A DNA stretch of 58,197 nt from Oscillospiraceae bacterium (GCA_017522015.1 JAFXAW010000041.1:1-58197), one strand, 5' to 3'; positions 14,555-25,182 are shown, counted from the stretch's first letter. Notes: generated from the sequence alone by a model not told the origin. Numbers and translations: made by a program.

Positions 14555-17500
14555 TTACTTCCGGAAATACTCCACTGCGGACTGCATCATCTTCATGTCA
14601 TAAACGCCGGGAACGTTCCGGTACAGTTTGCTGCCGATACGCTCGGAGTGTCCCATCTTGCCGAACACTCTGCCGTCCGCCGAGGTAATGCCCTCGATTG
14701 CGAAGGCCGAGCCGTTGGGATTATAGCGAATGTCCGCGCTCGGGTTCCCTTCAAGATCGACATACTGCGTGGCAATCTGTCCCGCGGCGTTCAGCTCGGC
14801 AACGGTCTTCTCGTCGGCATAGAAGCGGCCCTCGCCGTGGGAGATGGGCACGCTGTAAATCTCGCCAACCTTGGTGTTGCGCAGCCACGGGGACATGTTG
14901 GAGGCGATTCTGGTGCGCACGATCTTGGACTGGTGGCGTCCGATGATGTTGTACGTCAGCGTCGGGAAGCCGGCGTCGATATCCATGATCTTTCCGTACG
15001 GGAGCAGACCCAGCTTGATCAGCGCCTGGAAGCCGTTGCAGATGCCCGCCACAAGTCCGCCGCGCACATCCAGCAGCTCTCCCACCGCGTCGCGGATGGC
15101 CGCGTTGCGGAAAAATGCCGTGATGAACTTTGCCGAACCGTCCGGCTCATCGCCGCCGGAGAAGCCGCCGGGGATGAAGATCATCTGCGCGTCGCGAATC
15201 GCCGCGGCGAGCTCGTCCGCCGAGCGGAGGATGCCCTCCGCCGAGAGATTGTTGATAACCTGAATCTTCGCCTTTGCGCCTGCGTCCTCAAAGGCCTTGG
15301 CGCTGTCATATTCGCAGTTGGTGCCCGGGAACACGGGAATCACCACCGTGGGCTTTTCCACGCGAAGCACAGGCGCAGCCGTGCTGGGAGCTCCGGCCTC
15401 TGCACAGCCCAGCGCAATCCCACTCTGCTCGATGTTGCAGGAATACACGCTCTCGAGCTTTGTTTCATATACATTCTGGAGTTCCGCGAGCGCCACGGAC
15501 TCTGCCCCAAAGCAAAACTCCGGCTTCTCGGTAACGGTGCCCAAAAGCACCGCATCTTCCAGGCTTTCCCCGGTTTCCACAACAAAGCCGCCGTAGCAGT
15601 AGGCGAAGAGTTCCTCTGCGGAGACATCCGCAAACTGCACGCCCAGGCCGTTGCCCAGCGCCATCTTCAAAACCGCCTCGGCCACGCCGCCGTATCCGGG
15701 TGTATAGCAGGCCTTCACCTTTCCTGCGCGCATCAGATCTGTCACGCGGGCAAACAGCGCAAGCAGCGACTGCGTATCCGGAAGACCGTTTTCGTTCTTT
15801 TCCGGCTTGAGCAGGTACAGCTTGCTGCCCGCCGTTTTCAGCTCGGGCGAGACAGTCTCGTCCGCCTCCAGCGTGGTCACGGCAAAGGAAACCAGCGTGG
15901 GCGGAACATGGATCTCTTCAAAGCTGCCGCTCATGGAGTCCTTGCCGCCGATGGCCGCCGTGCCCAGTCCCAGCTGCGCGTCCAGCGCGCCGAGCAGCGC
16001 CGCAAAGGGCTTGCCCCAGCGTCTCGGTTCGCGGCCGAGCTTTTCAAAATACTCCTGGAAGGTCAGGTATACATCCTTAAATTCTGCGCCCGTCGCCACA
16101 AGCTTGCTGACAGACTCCACCACGGCAAGATAGGCGCCGTGATAGGGGCTCACTTCGCTCACATAGGGGTTATAGCCCCAGGACATCGCCGAGCAGGTGT
16201 CCGTATGCTTTTTCTCAACGGACACTTTGTGCACCATCGCCTGAATCGGCGTGAGCTGATATTTTCCTCCAAAAGGCATCAGCACGGTGCCGGCGCCGAT
16301 CGTGGAGTCAAAGCGCTCGGACAGGCCCTTTCTGGAACAGACGTTCAAATCGCCGGCCAGCGTCTTCATGCCGGACACGAGGTCTTCGGGAATCGCCTTC
16401 TCCGGCATCTCCGCTGCGGCAACTTCAACAGAAATATGCTTTTCCGCGCCGTTGGAGCCCAGGAATTCGCGGGAGATGTCCACAACGGTCTTGCCGCCCC
16501 AATGCATCACGAGCCGCGGCTCCTCCGTGACCTCGGCCACGATCGTGGCTTCAAGGTTCTCGCCTTCGGCGAGCGCAAGGAAGCGTTCTGCATCCTCTTT
16601 GGCAACCACAACCGCCATGCGCTCCTGCGATTCGCTGATGGCGATTTCCGTTCCGTCCAGACCCTGATACTTCTTCGGCACGGAATTGAGGTCAATGCAC
16701 AGGCCGTCGGCCAGCTCGCCGATGGCAACGCTGACACCGCCGGCGCCAAAGTCGTTGCAGCGCTTGATGAGGCGCGTCGCCTCCGGATTCCGGAACAGGC
16801 GCTGGATTTTTCTCTCCTCAGGCGCGTTGCCCTTCTGCACCTCGGCCCCGCAGCTCTCCAGCGAGCTGACGTTGTGGGACTTCGAGGAACCGGTTGCGCC
16901 GCCGCAGCCGTCACGTCCCGTGCGTCCGCCCAGCAGAATCACAATGTCACCCGGCGCGGGGCACTCACGGCGCACATTCTCCTGCGGCGCTGCCGCAATC
17001 ACGGCGCCGATTTCCATACGCTTTGCCAGATAGCCGTCATGGTAAAGCTCGTCCACCATACCCGTGGCCAAGCCGATCTGGTTACCGTAAGAGGAATAGC
17101 CGCTTGCCGCCGTGGTGACGATCTTCTTCTGCGGCAGCTTGCCGCGGAGCGTTTCCTCAACAGGCCGCAGCGGATCCGCCGCGCCCGTCACGCGCATCGC
17201 GGCATAGACATAAGCTCTGCCGGAAAGCGGATCGCGGATCGCGCCGCCCACGCAGGTCGCCGCGCCGCCGAAAGGCTCGATTTCCGTGGGGTGGTTGTGG
17301 GTTTCATTCTTAAACAACAGCAGCCACTTCTCGTCGCCCGCTTCCGTCCTGACGTTGATCTTCACCGTGCAGGCGTTGACCTCTTCCGATTCGTCAAGAT
17401 TCTGCATTTGGCCTCTGGCCGTCAGGCATCTTGCCGCGATCGTGCCGATGTCCATCAGATTGATGGGCTTCGTGCGGCCGATCTCCTTGCGCGCTGCCAG

Positions 17501-18244
17501 ATAGCGCTCATAGGCCTGCTGAAGCAGCTCGTCCTCAAAGCTCACGCTGTCAATCGTCGTGAGGAATGTGGTGTGGCGGCAGTGGTCCGACCAATAGGTG
17601 TCCAGCACACGGATCTCCGTAATGGTCGGGTTCCGGTTCTCTGTGCGGAAATAGTCGCGGCAGGTGCGCAGGTCATCCACGTCCATGGCCAGGCCCATAT
17701 CCCGCACCATGTCCACCATGCCCTGCTCATCCAGCTCCAGAAAACCGTCCAGAACAGCAACTTCCGTGGGGATGGCCAGCACATCCGTCAGCGTTTCGTA
17801 TTCCGCCATGGAGGCTTCGCGGCTCTCCACGGGGTTGATGACGTGGCTCTTGATCTTCTCCACTTCCTGCTCGCTGAGCGCGCCCTTGAGCAGATACACC
17901 TTCGCTGTTTTCACCAGCGGCTTTTCTCCGCAAAACAGCATCTGCATGCACTGCGCCGCGCTGTCGGCGCGCTGGTCAAACTGGCCCGGCAGGTACTCGG
18001 ACACGAAATATGCGTAGCCATCGGTGTCCACGCTGTCGCTGATCACGTCCAGCTGCGGCTCGGACAGCACGCTCCTGACCGCGACGGAGAACTGCTCCGG
18101 CGCGATATTCTCCACATCATAGCGGTTGATGATGCGGACATCTTCCAGCGCACGAATGCCCAGAAAGCTCTGCGCCTCGTGCAGAAGAGCCTTTGCCTCA
18201 ATGGCGAGCTCTTCTCTCTTTTCCACATATACCCTGTAAACCAT
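14555..18244 (-). CDS. purL: Phosphoribosylformylglycinamidine synthase, single chain
   Basis: Large PurL of 1229 residues that turns FGAR, glutamine and ATP into FGAM (step 4 of purine synthesis). The synthetase part includes NPTITEIRVLDTYWSDHCRH and TGSSKSHN; the C-terminal part is a fused glutaminase with the nucleophile Cys1069 in G-I-C-N-G-F and the triad region with ISHGEGRF. No purS or purQ is needed or seen. The ATG at 18244 lies 8 nt after AAGGAG; a GTG six bases earlier is too close to that site. Last gene of the operon, 2 nt after purD stops. Confidence 0.97.
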   Translation of the reverse strand: MVYRVYVEKREELAIEAKALLHEAQSFLGIRALEDVRIINRYDVENIAPEQFSVAVRSVLSEPQLDVISDSVDTDGYAYFVSEYLPGQFDQRADSAAQCMQMLFCGEKPLVKTAKVYLLKGALSEQEVEKIKSHVINPVESREASMAEYETLTDVLAIPTEVAVLDGFLELDEQGMVDMVRDMGLAMDVDDLRTCRDYFRTENRNPTITEIRVLDTYWSDHCRHTTFLTTIDSVSFEDELLQQAYERYLAARKEIGRTKPINLMDIGTIAARCLTARGQMQNLDESEEVNACTVKINVRTEAGDEKWLLLFKNETHNHPTEIEPFGGAATCVGGAIRDPLSGRAYVYAAMRVTGAADPLRPVEETLRGKLPQKKIVTTAASGYSSYGNQIGLATGMVDELYHDGYLAKRMEIGAVIAAAPQENVRRECPAPGDIVILLGGRTGRDGCGGATGSSKSHNVSSLESCGAEVQKGNAPEERKIQRLFRNPEATRLIKRCNDFGAGGVSVAIGELADGLCIDLNSVPKKYQGLDGTEIAISESQERMAVVVAKEDAERFLALAEGENLEATIVAEVTEEPRLVMHWGGKTVVDISREFLGSNGAEKHISVEVAAAEMPEKAIPEDLVSGMKTLAGDLNVCSRKGLSERFDSTIGAGTVLMPFGGKYQLTPIQAMVHKVSVEKKHTDTCSAMSWGYNPYVSEVSPYHGAYLAVVESVSKLVATGAEFKDVYLTFQEYFEKLGREPRRWGKPFAALLGALDAQLGLGTAAIGGKDSMSGSFEEIHVPPTLVSFAVTTLEADETVSPELKTAGSKLYLLKPEKNENGLPDTQSLLALFARVTDLMRAGKVKACYTPGYGGVAEAVLKMALGNGLGVQFADVSAEELFAYCYGGFVVETGESLEDAVLLGTVTEKPEFCFGAESVALAELQNVYETKLESVYSCNIEQSGIALGCAEAGAPSTAAPVLRVEKPTVVIPVFPGTNCEYDSAKAFEDAGAKAKIQVINNLSAEGILRSADELAAAIRDAQMIFIPGGFSGGDEPDGSAKFITAFFRNAAIRDAVGELLDVRGGLVAGICNGFQALIKLGLLPYGKIMDIDAGFPTLTYNIIGRHQSKIVRTRIASNMSPWLRNTKVGEIYSVPISHGEGRFYADEKTVAELNAAGQIATQYVDLEGNPSADIRYNPNGSAFAIEGITSADGRVFGKMGHSERIGSKLYRNVPGVYDMKMMQSAVEYFRK

Positions 18245-18246
18245 GC

Positions 18247-19518
18247 TCACTTCTCCTTTGCGAGCGCACGCGCACCGATGTCTTTGCGGTAAACGGCGTT
18301 TTCAAAATGGATTCTCTCCGCGAGTGCGTAGGCCTTTTTCAGCGCTTCGGGAAGCGTCTGCTCCACGGCAACCGCGCCCAGCACGCGGCCGCCGGATGTA
18401 TACAGCTTTCCGTTTTCGGACTTCGCGCCGGCAACGAAGATGCGCTCATTCTCCGCGAGCGTCTCCGGCAGGGTGATTTCAAAGCCGCTTTTGTAGCTGG
18501 TGGGGTAACCGCCGGAGGCCATCACGATGCACGCCGCCGCCTTGTCCGAAAACTTCACCTCGGTATCCGCGAGCGTGCCCGCCGCCGTCGCCTGCATCAC
18601 TTCCAGCAGATCGCTCTCCAGCAGCGGCAGCACAACCTGCGTTTCCGGGTCGCCGAAGCGGCAGTTGTATTCCACGACCTTCGGGCCATTGGGCGTCAGC
18701 ATCAGGCCGAAATACAGGCAACCGCGGAAAACTCTGCCCTCCGCGTTCATCGCATGCATGGTCGGCAGGAAAATTTCCTTCATGCAGCGATCGGCCACAT
18801 CTTCCGTATAGAAAGGATTCGGCGCAATCGTGCCCATGCCGCCCGTGTTGGGGCCCGTATCTCCGTCCCCGATCCGCTTGTGATCCATAGAAGACACCAT
18901 CGGCTTGACAACGTTTCCGTCCGTAAAGCAGAGCACCGAAACTTCCGGCCCTGTCATGAATTCCTCGATCACGAGCGCGTTGCCGCTCTCGCCGAAAACC
19001 TTATCCTCCATCGCGGAGCGCACCGCCGCTTCGGCCTGCGCAAAATCCTCCGCGATGGTCACGCCTTTGCCCAGCGCCAGGCCGTCCGCCTTGATGACGA
19101 TGGGATAGGGGCTGTTTTTCAGATAGGCGATCGCCTCGTCCGACGAAGTGAAAGTCTCATAGGCAGCCGTGGGGATGCCGTATTTCTTCATCAGGTTCTT
19201 CGAGAACACCTTGCTGCCCTCAATGATCGCAGCCGCGGCGTTGGGCCCGAAGCAGGGCACGCCCACGGCATTGAGTCTGTCCACCGCGCCCAGAACGAGG
19301 GGATCATCCGGCGCCACGACAGCAAAATCAATGCTTTCCTTGACGGCAAAGTCGCAGATTTTGTCCAGATCCTTCGCCCCGATGTTCACGCAAACCGCGT
19401 CCGCGGCGATGCCGCCGTTACCCGGAAGCACATAGATCTCGTCCACATTTTTGCTTTCTTTCAGCTTGCATACGATCGTATGCTCACGGCCACCGCCGCC
19501 GACCACCATAATTTTCAT
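18247..19518 (-). CDS. purD: Phosphoribosylamine-glycine ligase
   Basis: GAR synthetase of 423 residues with ATP-grasp fold (step 2). Seen: N-terminal MKIMVVGGGGREHT, the ATP-grasp stretch IVIKADGLALGKGV, and the family signature RFGDPETQ. The ATG at 19518 is preferred to an upstream in-frame ATG because GAGGGG lies just before it and the frame then begins exactly at the conserved start. It follows the formyltransferase gene by 14 nt. Confidence 0.97.
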   Translation of the reverse strand: MKIMVVGGGGREHTIVCKLKESKNVDEIYVLPGNGGIAADAVCVNIGAKDLDKICDFAVKESIDFAVVAPDDPLVLGAVDRLNAVGVPCFGPNAAAAIIEGSKVFSKNLMKKYGIPTAAYETFTSSDEAIAYLKNSPYPIVIKADGLALGKGVTIAEDFAQAEAAVRSAMEDKVFGESGNALVIEEFMTGPEVSVLCFTDGNVVKPMVSSMDHKRIGDGDTGPNTGGMGTIAPNPFYTEDVADRCMKEIFLPTMHAMNAEGRVFRGCLYFGLMLTPNGPKVVEYNCRFGDPETQVVLPLLESDLLEVMQATAAGTLADTEVKFSDKAAACIVMASGGYPTSYKSGFEITLPETLAENERIFVAGAKSENGKLYTSGGRVLGAVAVEQTLPEALKKAYALAERIHFENAVYRKDIGARALAKEK

Positions 19519-19532
19519 ATTGCTCCCCCTCA

Positions 19533-20717
19533 TCAATGATGGAACAGCCGCATTCCCGTGAAGGCCATTACCATTCCGTATTTATCACAGCACTCGATCA
19601 CCGCGTCGTCCCGGACAGAGCCGCCCGGCTGCGCGATGTAACGCACGCCGCTGCGGTACGCCCGCTCAATGTTGTCGCTAAACGGGAAAAATGCATCCGA
19701 GCCAAGCGCCACGCCGCTGATTCCCGCCAGATATTCGCGTTTTTCCTCCTCGGTGAAGGGCTGCGGCTTTTCGTAAAAATACTTCTGCCACACGCCGTCT
19801 TCACAGACGTCCTCTTCGTTGTGATTGATATAACCGTCAATCACGTTGTCGCGGTCCGGTCTGCCGACAGTGTCCAGGAAAGGCAGGTTCAGCACCTTTT
19901 CATGCTGCCGCAAAAACCAGGTGTCCGCCTTGCCGCCCGCGAGCCGCGTGCAGTGAATGCGGGACTGCTGTCCGGCACCCACGCCGATGGCCTGTCCGCC
20001 GTAGGCAAAGCACACGGAGTTGGACTGCGTATACTTGAGCGTGATGAGCGCAATAATCAGGTCCGTGACGGCAGCCTCCGGCAGCTGCCGATTCTGTGTC
20101 ACAAGATTTTCCAGCAGCTGGGCGTTGATTTCAAAGTTGTTTCTTCCCTGCTCAAAGCTGATGCCGAACACCTGCTTGGTCTCCTGAAGCGCGGGAACAT
20201 AGTTTGCATCCACCTTGACGATGTTGTAGCCGCCGCGCCGCTTTTTGCGGAGGATTTCCAGCGCCTCGTCCGTATAGCCCGGCGCGATGATGCCGTCGGA
20301 CACCTCGCGGCTCAAAATCAGCGCGGTGGTCTTGTCGCAAACATCGGAAAGCGCCACCCAGTCACCGAAAGAGCTCATTCTGTCCGTTCCGCGCGCGCGT
20401 GCATAGGCGCAGGCGATCGGAGAATCGTCCAGCCCCTCAATGTCATCCACAAAGCATGCGTACTTGAGCTTTTCCGGCAACGGCAAGCCGACCGCGGCCG
20501 ATGTGGGGCTGACGTGCTTGAAAGAGGCCGCGCTGGGCAAGCCCGTCGCCGCCCGCAGTTCCTTCACCAACTGCCAGGAGTTGAGCGCATCAAGAAAGTT
20601 GATATAGCCGGGACGCCCACCCAGCACCTCCAGCGGCAATTCGCTGCCGTTTTCCATGTAGATTCGCGCCGGCTTCTGATTCGGATTGCATCCGTATTTC
20701 AGTTCAAGTTCCTGCAT
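19533..20717 (-). CDS. AICAR formyltransferase, stand-alone PurH C-domain
   Basis: 394 residues matching only the formyltransferase domain of PurH, which is normally fused to an IMP cyclohydrolase domain (total about 510-525). The catalytic Lys-His pair appears in S-F-K-H-V-S-P (68-69), and the C-terminal half has SDAFFPF and AQPGGSVRDD as in PurH. It transfers the formyl group of 10-formyl-THF to AICAR (step 9). The missing N-terminal domain is replaced by the separate cyclohydrolase gene just upstream, so the two gene products together do the job of PurH. Confidence 0.9.
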   Translation of the reverse strand: MQELELKYGCNPNQKPARIYMENGSELPLEVLGGRPGYINFLDALNSWQLVKELRAATGLPSAASFKHVSPTSAAVGLPLPEKLKYACFVDDIEGLDDSPIACAYARARGTDRMSSFGDWVALSDVCDKTTALILSREVSDGIIAPGYTDEALEILRKKRRGGYNIVKVDANYVPALQETKQVFGISFEQGRNNFEINAQLLENLVTQNRQLPEAAVTDLIIALITLKYTQSNSVCFAYGGQAIGVGAGQQSRIHCTRLAGGKADTWFLRQHEKVLNLPFLDTVGRPDRDNVIDGYINHNEEDVCEDGVWQKYFYEKPQPFTEEEKREYLAGISGVALGSDAFFPFSDNIERAYRSGVRYIAQPGGSVRDDAVIECCDKYGMVMAFTGMRLFHH

Positions 20718-20771
20718 CGTCCATAACCTCTCTTTTCAGCGTTCCGGTTCCAAAAACCGGCCTCGGCCTTT

Positions 20772-21491
20772 TTATTTGTTCTTGTTGATGAGCCGCTCCT
20801 CGTATTTTCCGCTCTCCGGCTCGGTGTAGCGGACATAGAGGGAAATCCGGTTATCCGCATTGAGCGAGTTCCAGATCTCCGAAGTAAATTCATCAATGCT
20901 GTCGGGGATGCTCACGCGCTTCGGCTCGCCGGCGAAGGACGGCAGGGGATTGCCGTCGCCCTCATAGGTGTGGATAAAGTGCCCCAGGCCGCTGAGCGGC
21001 TGATAGGAATACACATAGCGGGCGCAGGCCGAGCCATCGGCATCCTCGCTTTTGAGAATGCTCATCTTATAGCGGAAATCCGCTCCGTCCATATGGAACA
21101 TGCAGCTGATGCGGGGCGTGAAATTGGGCGCGTCCGGCTCAAAGGCTCTGCTCTCCAGCGCCTGCTCAAAGCTCTGTCCCTTTTTCAGATACTCCACGAC
21201 GGTATCCGTCTGATCTCCGTTTGTCACGATCAGGCAGTCGCCCGTCCTGCGCAGAGCCGCATAGATGATGAGAGACGGATCCGTCAGCTTCGATTCGTCG
21301 AAGGCCTTTGTATACACTTCCCCATCCCGCAGTTCAAAGACGCGGTTTCTGCTGTTCTCGCTTCTGCCCATGATGAAATATGCCGAAACGGCATACTTGC
21401 CGTCGGGCGTCTTACCGGCCACGATGCCGCGGCCGACATAGGGATTATTCTGCGTCCAGTCCGAAAACGGCCTGACTTCGTATGCACTCAT
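20772..21491 (-). CDS. IMP cyclohydrolase, PurO-like family
   Basis: 239 residues resembling the archaeal-type IMP cyclohydrolase family (PurO, IMP_cyclohyd) rather than the PurH N-domain: NPYVGRGIVAGKTPDGKYAVSAYF near the start and the later RISCMFHMDGADF segment. It would close the ring of FAICAR to give IMP, the last step of the pathway. The ATG overlaps the purN stop as ATGA, implying coupled translation. Its place between purN and the stand-alone AICAR formyltransferase strongly supports the assignment. Confidence 0.85.
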   Translation of the reverse strand: MSAYEVRPFSDWTQNNPYVGRGIVAGKTPDGKYAVSAYFIMGRSENSRNRVFELRDGEVYTKAFDESKLTDPSLIIYAALRRTGDCLIVTNGDQTDTVVEYLKKGQSFEQALESRAFEPDAPNFTPRISCMFHMDGADFRYKMSILKSEDADGSACARYVYSYQPLSGLGHFIHTYEGDGNPLPSFAGEPKRVSIPDSIDEFTSEIWNSLNADNRISLYVRYTEPESGKYEERLINKNK

Positions 21492-22093
21492 TCTTTCTTT
21501 CCTTTCATGATTCCGCTGCTGACCAGCTCCGTCGCTGCGGGCAGCAGCTTCCACTCCGCTTGCTCCATAACGCGCCGCTGCAGCAGCTCCGGCGTGTCTC
21601 CGTCCATGATCTCCACAGCCTTCTGATAGACAATCTCTCCACCGTCCGGAATCTCATTGACGAAATGAACGGTCGCGCCCGTGACCTTCACGCCGTAAGC
21701 CAGCGCCGCCTCATGGACGCGCAGCCCGTACATACCTTCGCCGCAGAAAGAGGGGATCAGGGAGGGGTGCACATTCAAAATGCGCTCCGGATATTTCGAA
21801 ACAAAATCCTTGCTGAGAATGCTCATAAAACCGGCGAGCACGATCAGCTCAATCCCGTACTGCTCCAGCGCAGCAAGAATCCGGCTCTCAAAATCGTCGC
21901 TCCCGCGCCGCTCAACCACCAGGGTCGGGATCGACGCTTTTTCCGCCCGCTTCAGGGCGTATGCATCCGCGCGCGTGGAAATCACCAGGCAGATTTCTCC
22001 GCTTTGCAGCACGCCGCCGTGCTGCGCGTCGATCAGCGCCTGCAGGTTTGTTCCGCCGCCGGACACCAGCACCGCGATTCGGGTTTTCAGCAT
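21488..22093 (-). CDS. purN: GAR transformylase
   Basis: Phosphoribosylglycinamide formyltransferase, 201 residues (step 3). Seen: N-terminal [11 protein letters not shown], the catalytic N-x-H in LNVHPSLIP (about 108-110) and the acid in NEIPDGGEI. It uses 10-formyl-THF. It overlaps purM by 7 nt and the PurO-like gene by 4 nt, so all three are probably translated together. Confidence 0.97.
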   Translation of the reverse strand: MLKTRIAVLVSGGGTNLQALIDAQHGGVLQSGEICLVISTRADAYALKRAEKASIPTLVVERRGSDDFESRILAALEQYGIELIVLAGFMSILSKDFVSKYPERILNVHPSLIPSFCGEGMYGLRVHEAALAYGVKVTGATVHFVNEIPDGGEIVYQKAVEIMDGDTPELLQRRVMEQAEWKLLPAATELVSSGIMKGKKE

Positions 22094-23130
22094 AAGATCA
22101 TCCCATCGTCGGAGGCAACGATCTCGCCGATCACATAGGCCGCCTCGCCCTGCTCGCGCAGCACGGCAAGGGCCTTGTCAACATCGTTCTTATCCACCAC
22201 GACGCTCATGCCGATGCCCATGTTGAAGGTGTTGAACATGTCGCGCTCCGGAATATCCCCGGTCTTGGCAATCAGGTCAAACACCGGCGGAATCGTCAAC
22301 ACGTTCTTTTCGATCTTTGCGCTCATTCCCGCGGGCAGGCTTCTCGGAATGTTCTCATAGAAGCCGCCGCCCGTGATGTGGGAAATGGACTTCACCGGCA
22401 CGGCATCGAGCAGCGCGGTGATGGCCTTGACGTAAATCTTCGTGGGGGTGAGCAGCACCTCGCCCAGCGATTTTCCGCCGAACTCGGCAACGGGCGTGCG
22501 GATGTCCTGATTGTGCTCCACGTCAAAGACCTTGCGCACGAGGGAGAAGCCGTTGGAGTGCACGCCGCTCGACGGCAGGCCGATCACAACGTTACCCGCG
22601 CAGACATTATTCTTGTCGAGAATCTTGTCCCGATCCACGATGCCGACGGAAAAGCCCGCCAGATCATATTCGTCCACCGGGTAAAAGCCCGGCATCTCTG
22701 CCGTCTCGCCGCCGATGAGCGCGCTGCCGGACTGCACGCAGCCCTCGGCAATGCCGGAAACGATCTGCGCAATGCGCTCCGGAATGTTCTTGCCGCAGGC
22801 AATGTAGTCCAGGAAAAACAGCGGTTTAGCACCGCAGCAGATGACATCGTTGACGCACATGGCCACGCAGTCAATGCCGACGGTGTCATGCTTGTCCATG
22901 ATAAACGCCAGCTTGAGCTTGGAGCCGACGCCGTCTGTGCCGCTGACCAGCACAGGCGTTTTCATTCCGGCGAGGTTCGGCATAAACAGGCCGCCAAAGC
23001 CGCCCACGTCGGACATAACTCCGGGCGTGTTCGTTCTGGCAACGTGCTCTTTCATGAGTTCGACCGCACGGTATCCGGCGATGATGTCGACTCCTGCTTT
23101 TTCGTAACTTTCAGATCTTGAGTTCTTCAA
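22087..23130 (-). CDS. purM: AIR synthase
   Basis: Phosphoribosylformylglycinamidine cyclo-ligase, 347 residues (step 5), with SYEKAGVDI at the start, GTDGVGSK (about 64-71) and the [12 protein letters not shown] loop. The start is a TTG whose bases overlap the purF stop (TTGA); no ATG lies near and AGAGGGG precedes it. The rare start and tight coupling probably tune the PurM level to PurF. Confidence 0.96.
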   Translation of the reverse strand: MKNSRSESYEKAGVDIIAGYRAVELMKEHVARTNTPGVMSDVGGFGGLFMPNLAGMKTPVLVSGTDGVGSKLKLAFIMDKHDTVGIDCVAMCVNDVICCGAKPLFFLDYIACGKNIPERIAQIVSGIAEGCVQSGSALIGGETAEMPGFYPVDEYDLAGFSVGIVDRDKILDKNNVCAGNVVIGLPSSGVHSNGFSLVRKVFDVEHNQDIRTPVAEFGGKSLGEVLLTPTKIYVKAITALLDAVPVKSISHITGGGFYENIPRSLPAGMSAKIEKNVLTIPPVFDLIAKTGDIPERDMFNTFNMGIGMSVVVDKNDVDKALAVLREQGEAAYVIGEIVASDDGMILC

Positions 23131-24569
23131 TTCTTTTTCCCCTCTTTTTCATGCAGACCGCGTTCAAAGCGTCTTTTCCCTGTGTTCTTCGGTGTATCTG
23201 TGGGGTAGTTGGCGGTGAAGCATGCATCGCAGTAGCCAACACCCAGTTCGCTTCCGATCAGCTCTCCCAGCTGTTCCACCTGCAGGAAGCCCAGAGAATC
23301 CGCGCCAATGATCTCGCAGATCTCTTCCGTGGTCTTGTTGCAGGCGATCAGGTTTTCCTTGGAGTCAACGTCCGTTCCGTAATAGCACATCTCGATGAAC
23401 GGCGGCGCGGAAACACGCACATGCACTTCCCTGGCACCGAAATCCCGCAAAAGCTTCACGATCCGCGCGCAGGTGGTTCCGCGGACGATCGAGTCATCCA
23501 CCAGCACAACGCGCTTTCCGTTAATGACTTCCCGGATCGGGTTGAGCTTGATGCTCACGCCCTCCTCGCGCATATCCTGCGTGGGCGAAATAAAGGTCCG
23601 GGCGATGTATTTGTTCTTGATAAACCCGATCTCGTAGGGAATTCCGGAATACTTCGAAAAGCCGATGGCCGCATCCAGTCCGGAATCCGGCACGCCGATG
23701 ACGATGTCCGCCTCCGCCGGGTTTTCTCTGGCCAGGCATTCACCTGCCTTCACTCTTGCCGAGTGTACGCCCACACCGTCAATGACAGAGTCGGGTCTTG
23801 CAAAATAGATGTACTCAAAAATGCAGGTCTTTTTGGGGGCTTTGCCGCAATGCTCGGTAATGCTGGTCACGCCGTTTGCGTCGAACACGACGATTTCGCC
23901 CGGCAGAACATCCCGGACAAACGCAGCACCCACAGCCTCCAGCGCGCAGCTTTCGGAGGCCACAACATAACTACCGTCGCTCCGCTGCCCGTAGCACAGG
24001 GGGTGGAATCCGTTCTCATCCCGCGCGGCGATCAGCTTCGTCGGGGACATGATGACCAGAGAATACGCACCCTTGATTTTGTGCATGGCCCTGTTGATGG
24101 CCTGTTCAATGGAGGGCGCCGTAAGCCGTTCCTTGATGATGCAGTAAGAGATCACCTCGGAATCGCTCGACATATGGAAGATCGCGCCGTTCATTTCCAG
24201 CTCATCGCGCAGCTCCGAAGCATTGACCAGCTTTCCGTTGTGCGCCAGCGCCATATGGCCCTTGATGTGGTTGACCACGATCGGCTGCGCGTTCACAGCC
24301 CCGGCCTCACCCGCCGTGCCGTAGCGCACGTGTCCAACCGCCATGTTCCCGCTGCCGAGCCGCTGCAAAACCTCGGGGGTAAATACGCTCGCCGCAATGC
24401 CGATATCCTTGTGGCTGCGGAAAAGTCCGTCATTGCAAACCACGATGCCCGCGCTTTCCTGTCCTCTGTGCTGGAGGGCAAACAGGCCGTAGTACAGCAG
24501 CTGCGCAGCATTGATGTTCTTCGGCGAATAAATGCCGATCACACCGCACTCTTCATGAATTTTGCTCAT
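23127..24569 (-). CDS. purF: Glutamine PRPP amidotransferase
   Basis: 480 residues, committing step of purine synthesis. The N-terminal nucleophile is Cys8 in H-E-E-C-G-V-I-G, so a 7-residue propeptide must be cut off, as in the Bacillus-type enzyme. The glutaminase part has [11 protein letters not shown]; the PRPP loop reads [13 protein letters not shown]. Four cysteines in the C-terminal half (such as C-Y-Y-G and C-N-K) fit the Fe-S type. The ATG at 24569 matches the conserved N-terminus; GGGGAGAGG lies upstream. Confidence 0.96.
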   Translation of the reverse strand: MSKIHEECGVIGIYSPKNINAAQLLYYGLFALQHRGQESAGIVVCNDGLFRSHKDIGIAASVFTPEVLQRLGSGNMAVGHVRYGTAGEAGAVNAQPIVVNHIKGHMALAHNGKLVNASELRDELEMNGAIFHMSSDSEVISYCIIKERLTAPSIEQAINRAMHKIKGAYSLVIMSPTKLIAARDENGFHPLCYGQRSDGSYVVASESCALEAVGAAFVRDVLPGEIVVFDANGVTSITEHCGKAPKKTCIFEYIYFARPDSVIDGVGVHSARVKAGECLARENPAEADIVIGVPDSGLDAAIGFSKYSGIPYEIGFIKNKYIARTFISPTQDMREEGVSIKLNPIREVINGKRVVLVDDSIVRGTTCARIVKLLRDFGAREVHVRVSAPPFIEMCYYGTDVDSKENLIACNKTTEEICEIIGADSLGFLQVEQLGELIGSELGVGYCDACFTANYPTDTPKNTGKRRFERGLHEKEGKKN

Positions 24570-24591
24570 TGTGCATCCTCTCCCCTGCTCA

Positions 24592-25086
24592 TCAGGCATT
24601 GAACATTTCTTCGATTTTTCTGTTCTTTTCCAGTGTCTTTTCAACGTTCTTTTTCTTTGCATCCAGCAGCTTTGCCGCAAGAGAATCGTCCGCCAGCGCC
24701 AGGAACTGCACACACAGCAGTGCAGCATTGGCAGCACCGTCTATGGCAACCGTTGCAACCGGAACGCCGGAGGGCATCTGAACCGTAGCCAAAAGCGCAT
24801 CCAGGCCGCCCAGATCATCCGATTTGATCGGGATGCCCACAACCGGCAAAATCGTGTGCGCGGCAAGAACGCCGGCAAGGTGCGCCGCCTTTCCGGCCGC
24901 TGCGATGATCGCGCCGAAGCCGTTCTCCCGGGCCGTGCCTGCGAAATTCGCGGCCTGCTCGGGTGTGCGGTGTGCCGAAAAAACATGCACTTCATGCGGC
25001 ACGCCATATTCCTTGAGCACGTCGACCGCTTTCTCAACCACTTTCAGATCGCTGTCGCTGCCCATTACAACTGCAACTTTTTTCAT
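24592..25086 (-). CDS. purE: N5-CAIR mutase
   Basis: PurE of 164 residues, class I type, with [11 protein letters not shown] (4-14), SAHRTPE and [11 protein letters not shown] (the usual AG(G/K)AAHL loop). It converts N5-CAIR to CAIR; no purK is present, so either purK lies elsewhere or the enzyme works on CO2 and AIR. First gene of the operon. The ATG at 25086 is 10 nt after GAGGAGG; the in-frame TTG upstream would sit on that site. Confidence 0.96.
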   Translation of the reverse strand: MKKVAVVMGSDSDLKVVEKAVDVLKEYGVPHEVHVFSAHRTPEQAANFAGTARENGFGAIIAAAGKAAHLAGVLAAHTILPVVGIPIKSDDLGGLDALLATVQMPSGVPVATVAIDGAANAALLCVQFLALADDSLAAKLLDAKKKNVEKTLEKNRKIEEMFNA

Positions 25087-25140
25087 TGCAAACGCCCTCC
25101 TCAAATAATCTCAGCCCGCAAATTACCCCTCTGGGAAAGC

Positions 25141-25182
25141 AAAACTGGGCAGTCTGCTGCCCATACACAGCAGACTGCCCAG
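25141..25182 (-). terminator. Riboswitch-controlled terminator in the pur leader
   Basis: A perfect 15-bp stem (25182-25168 with 25159-25145 on the minus strand) with an 8-nt loop, then TTTTGCTTT. Its first arm begins with the conserved CTGGGCAG of the ZTP aptamer, so ligand binding and termination exclude one another. Confidence 0.9.

Noticed and set aside
14501-18292. Very long plus-strand frame opposite purL
   Set aside because: Antisense shadow of a GC-rich gene; low-complexity His/Arg-rich translation and no conserved domain.
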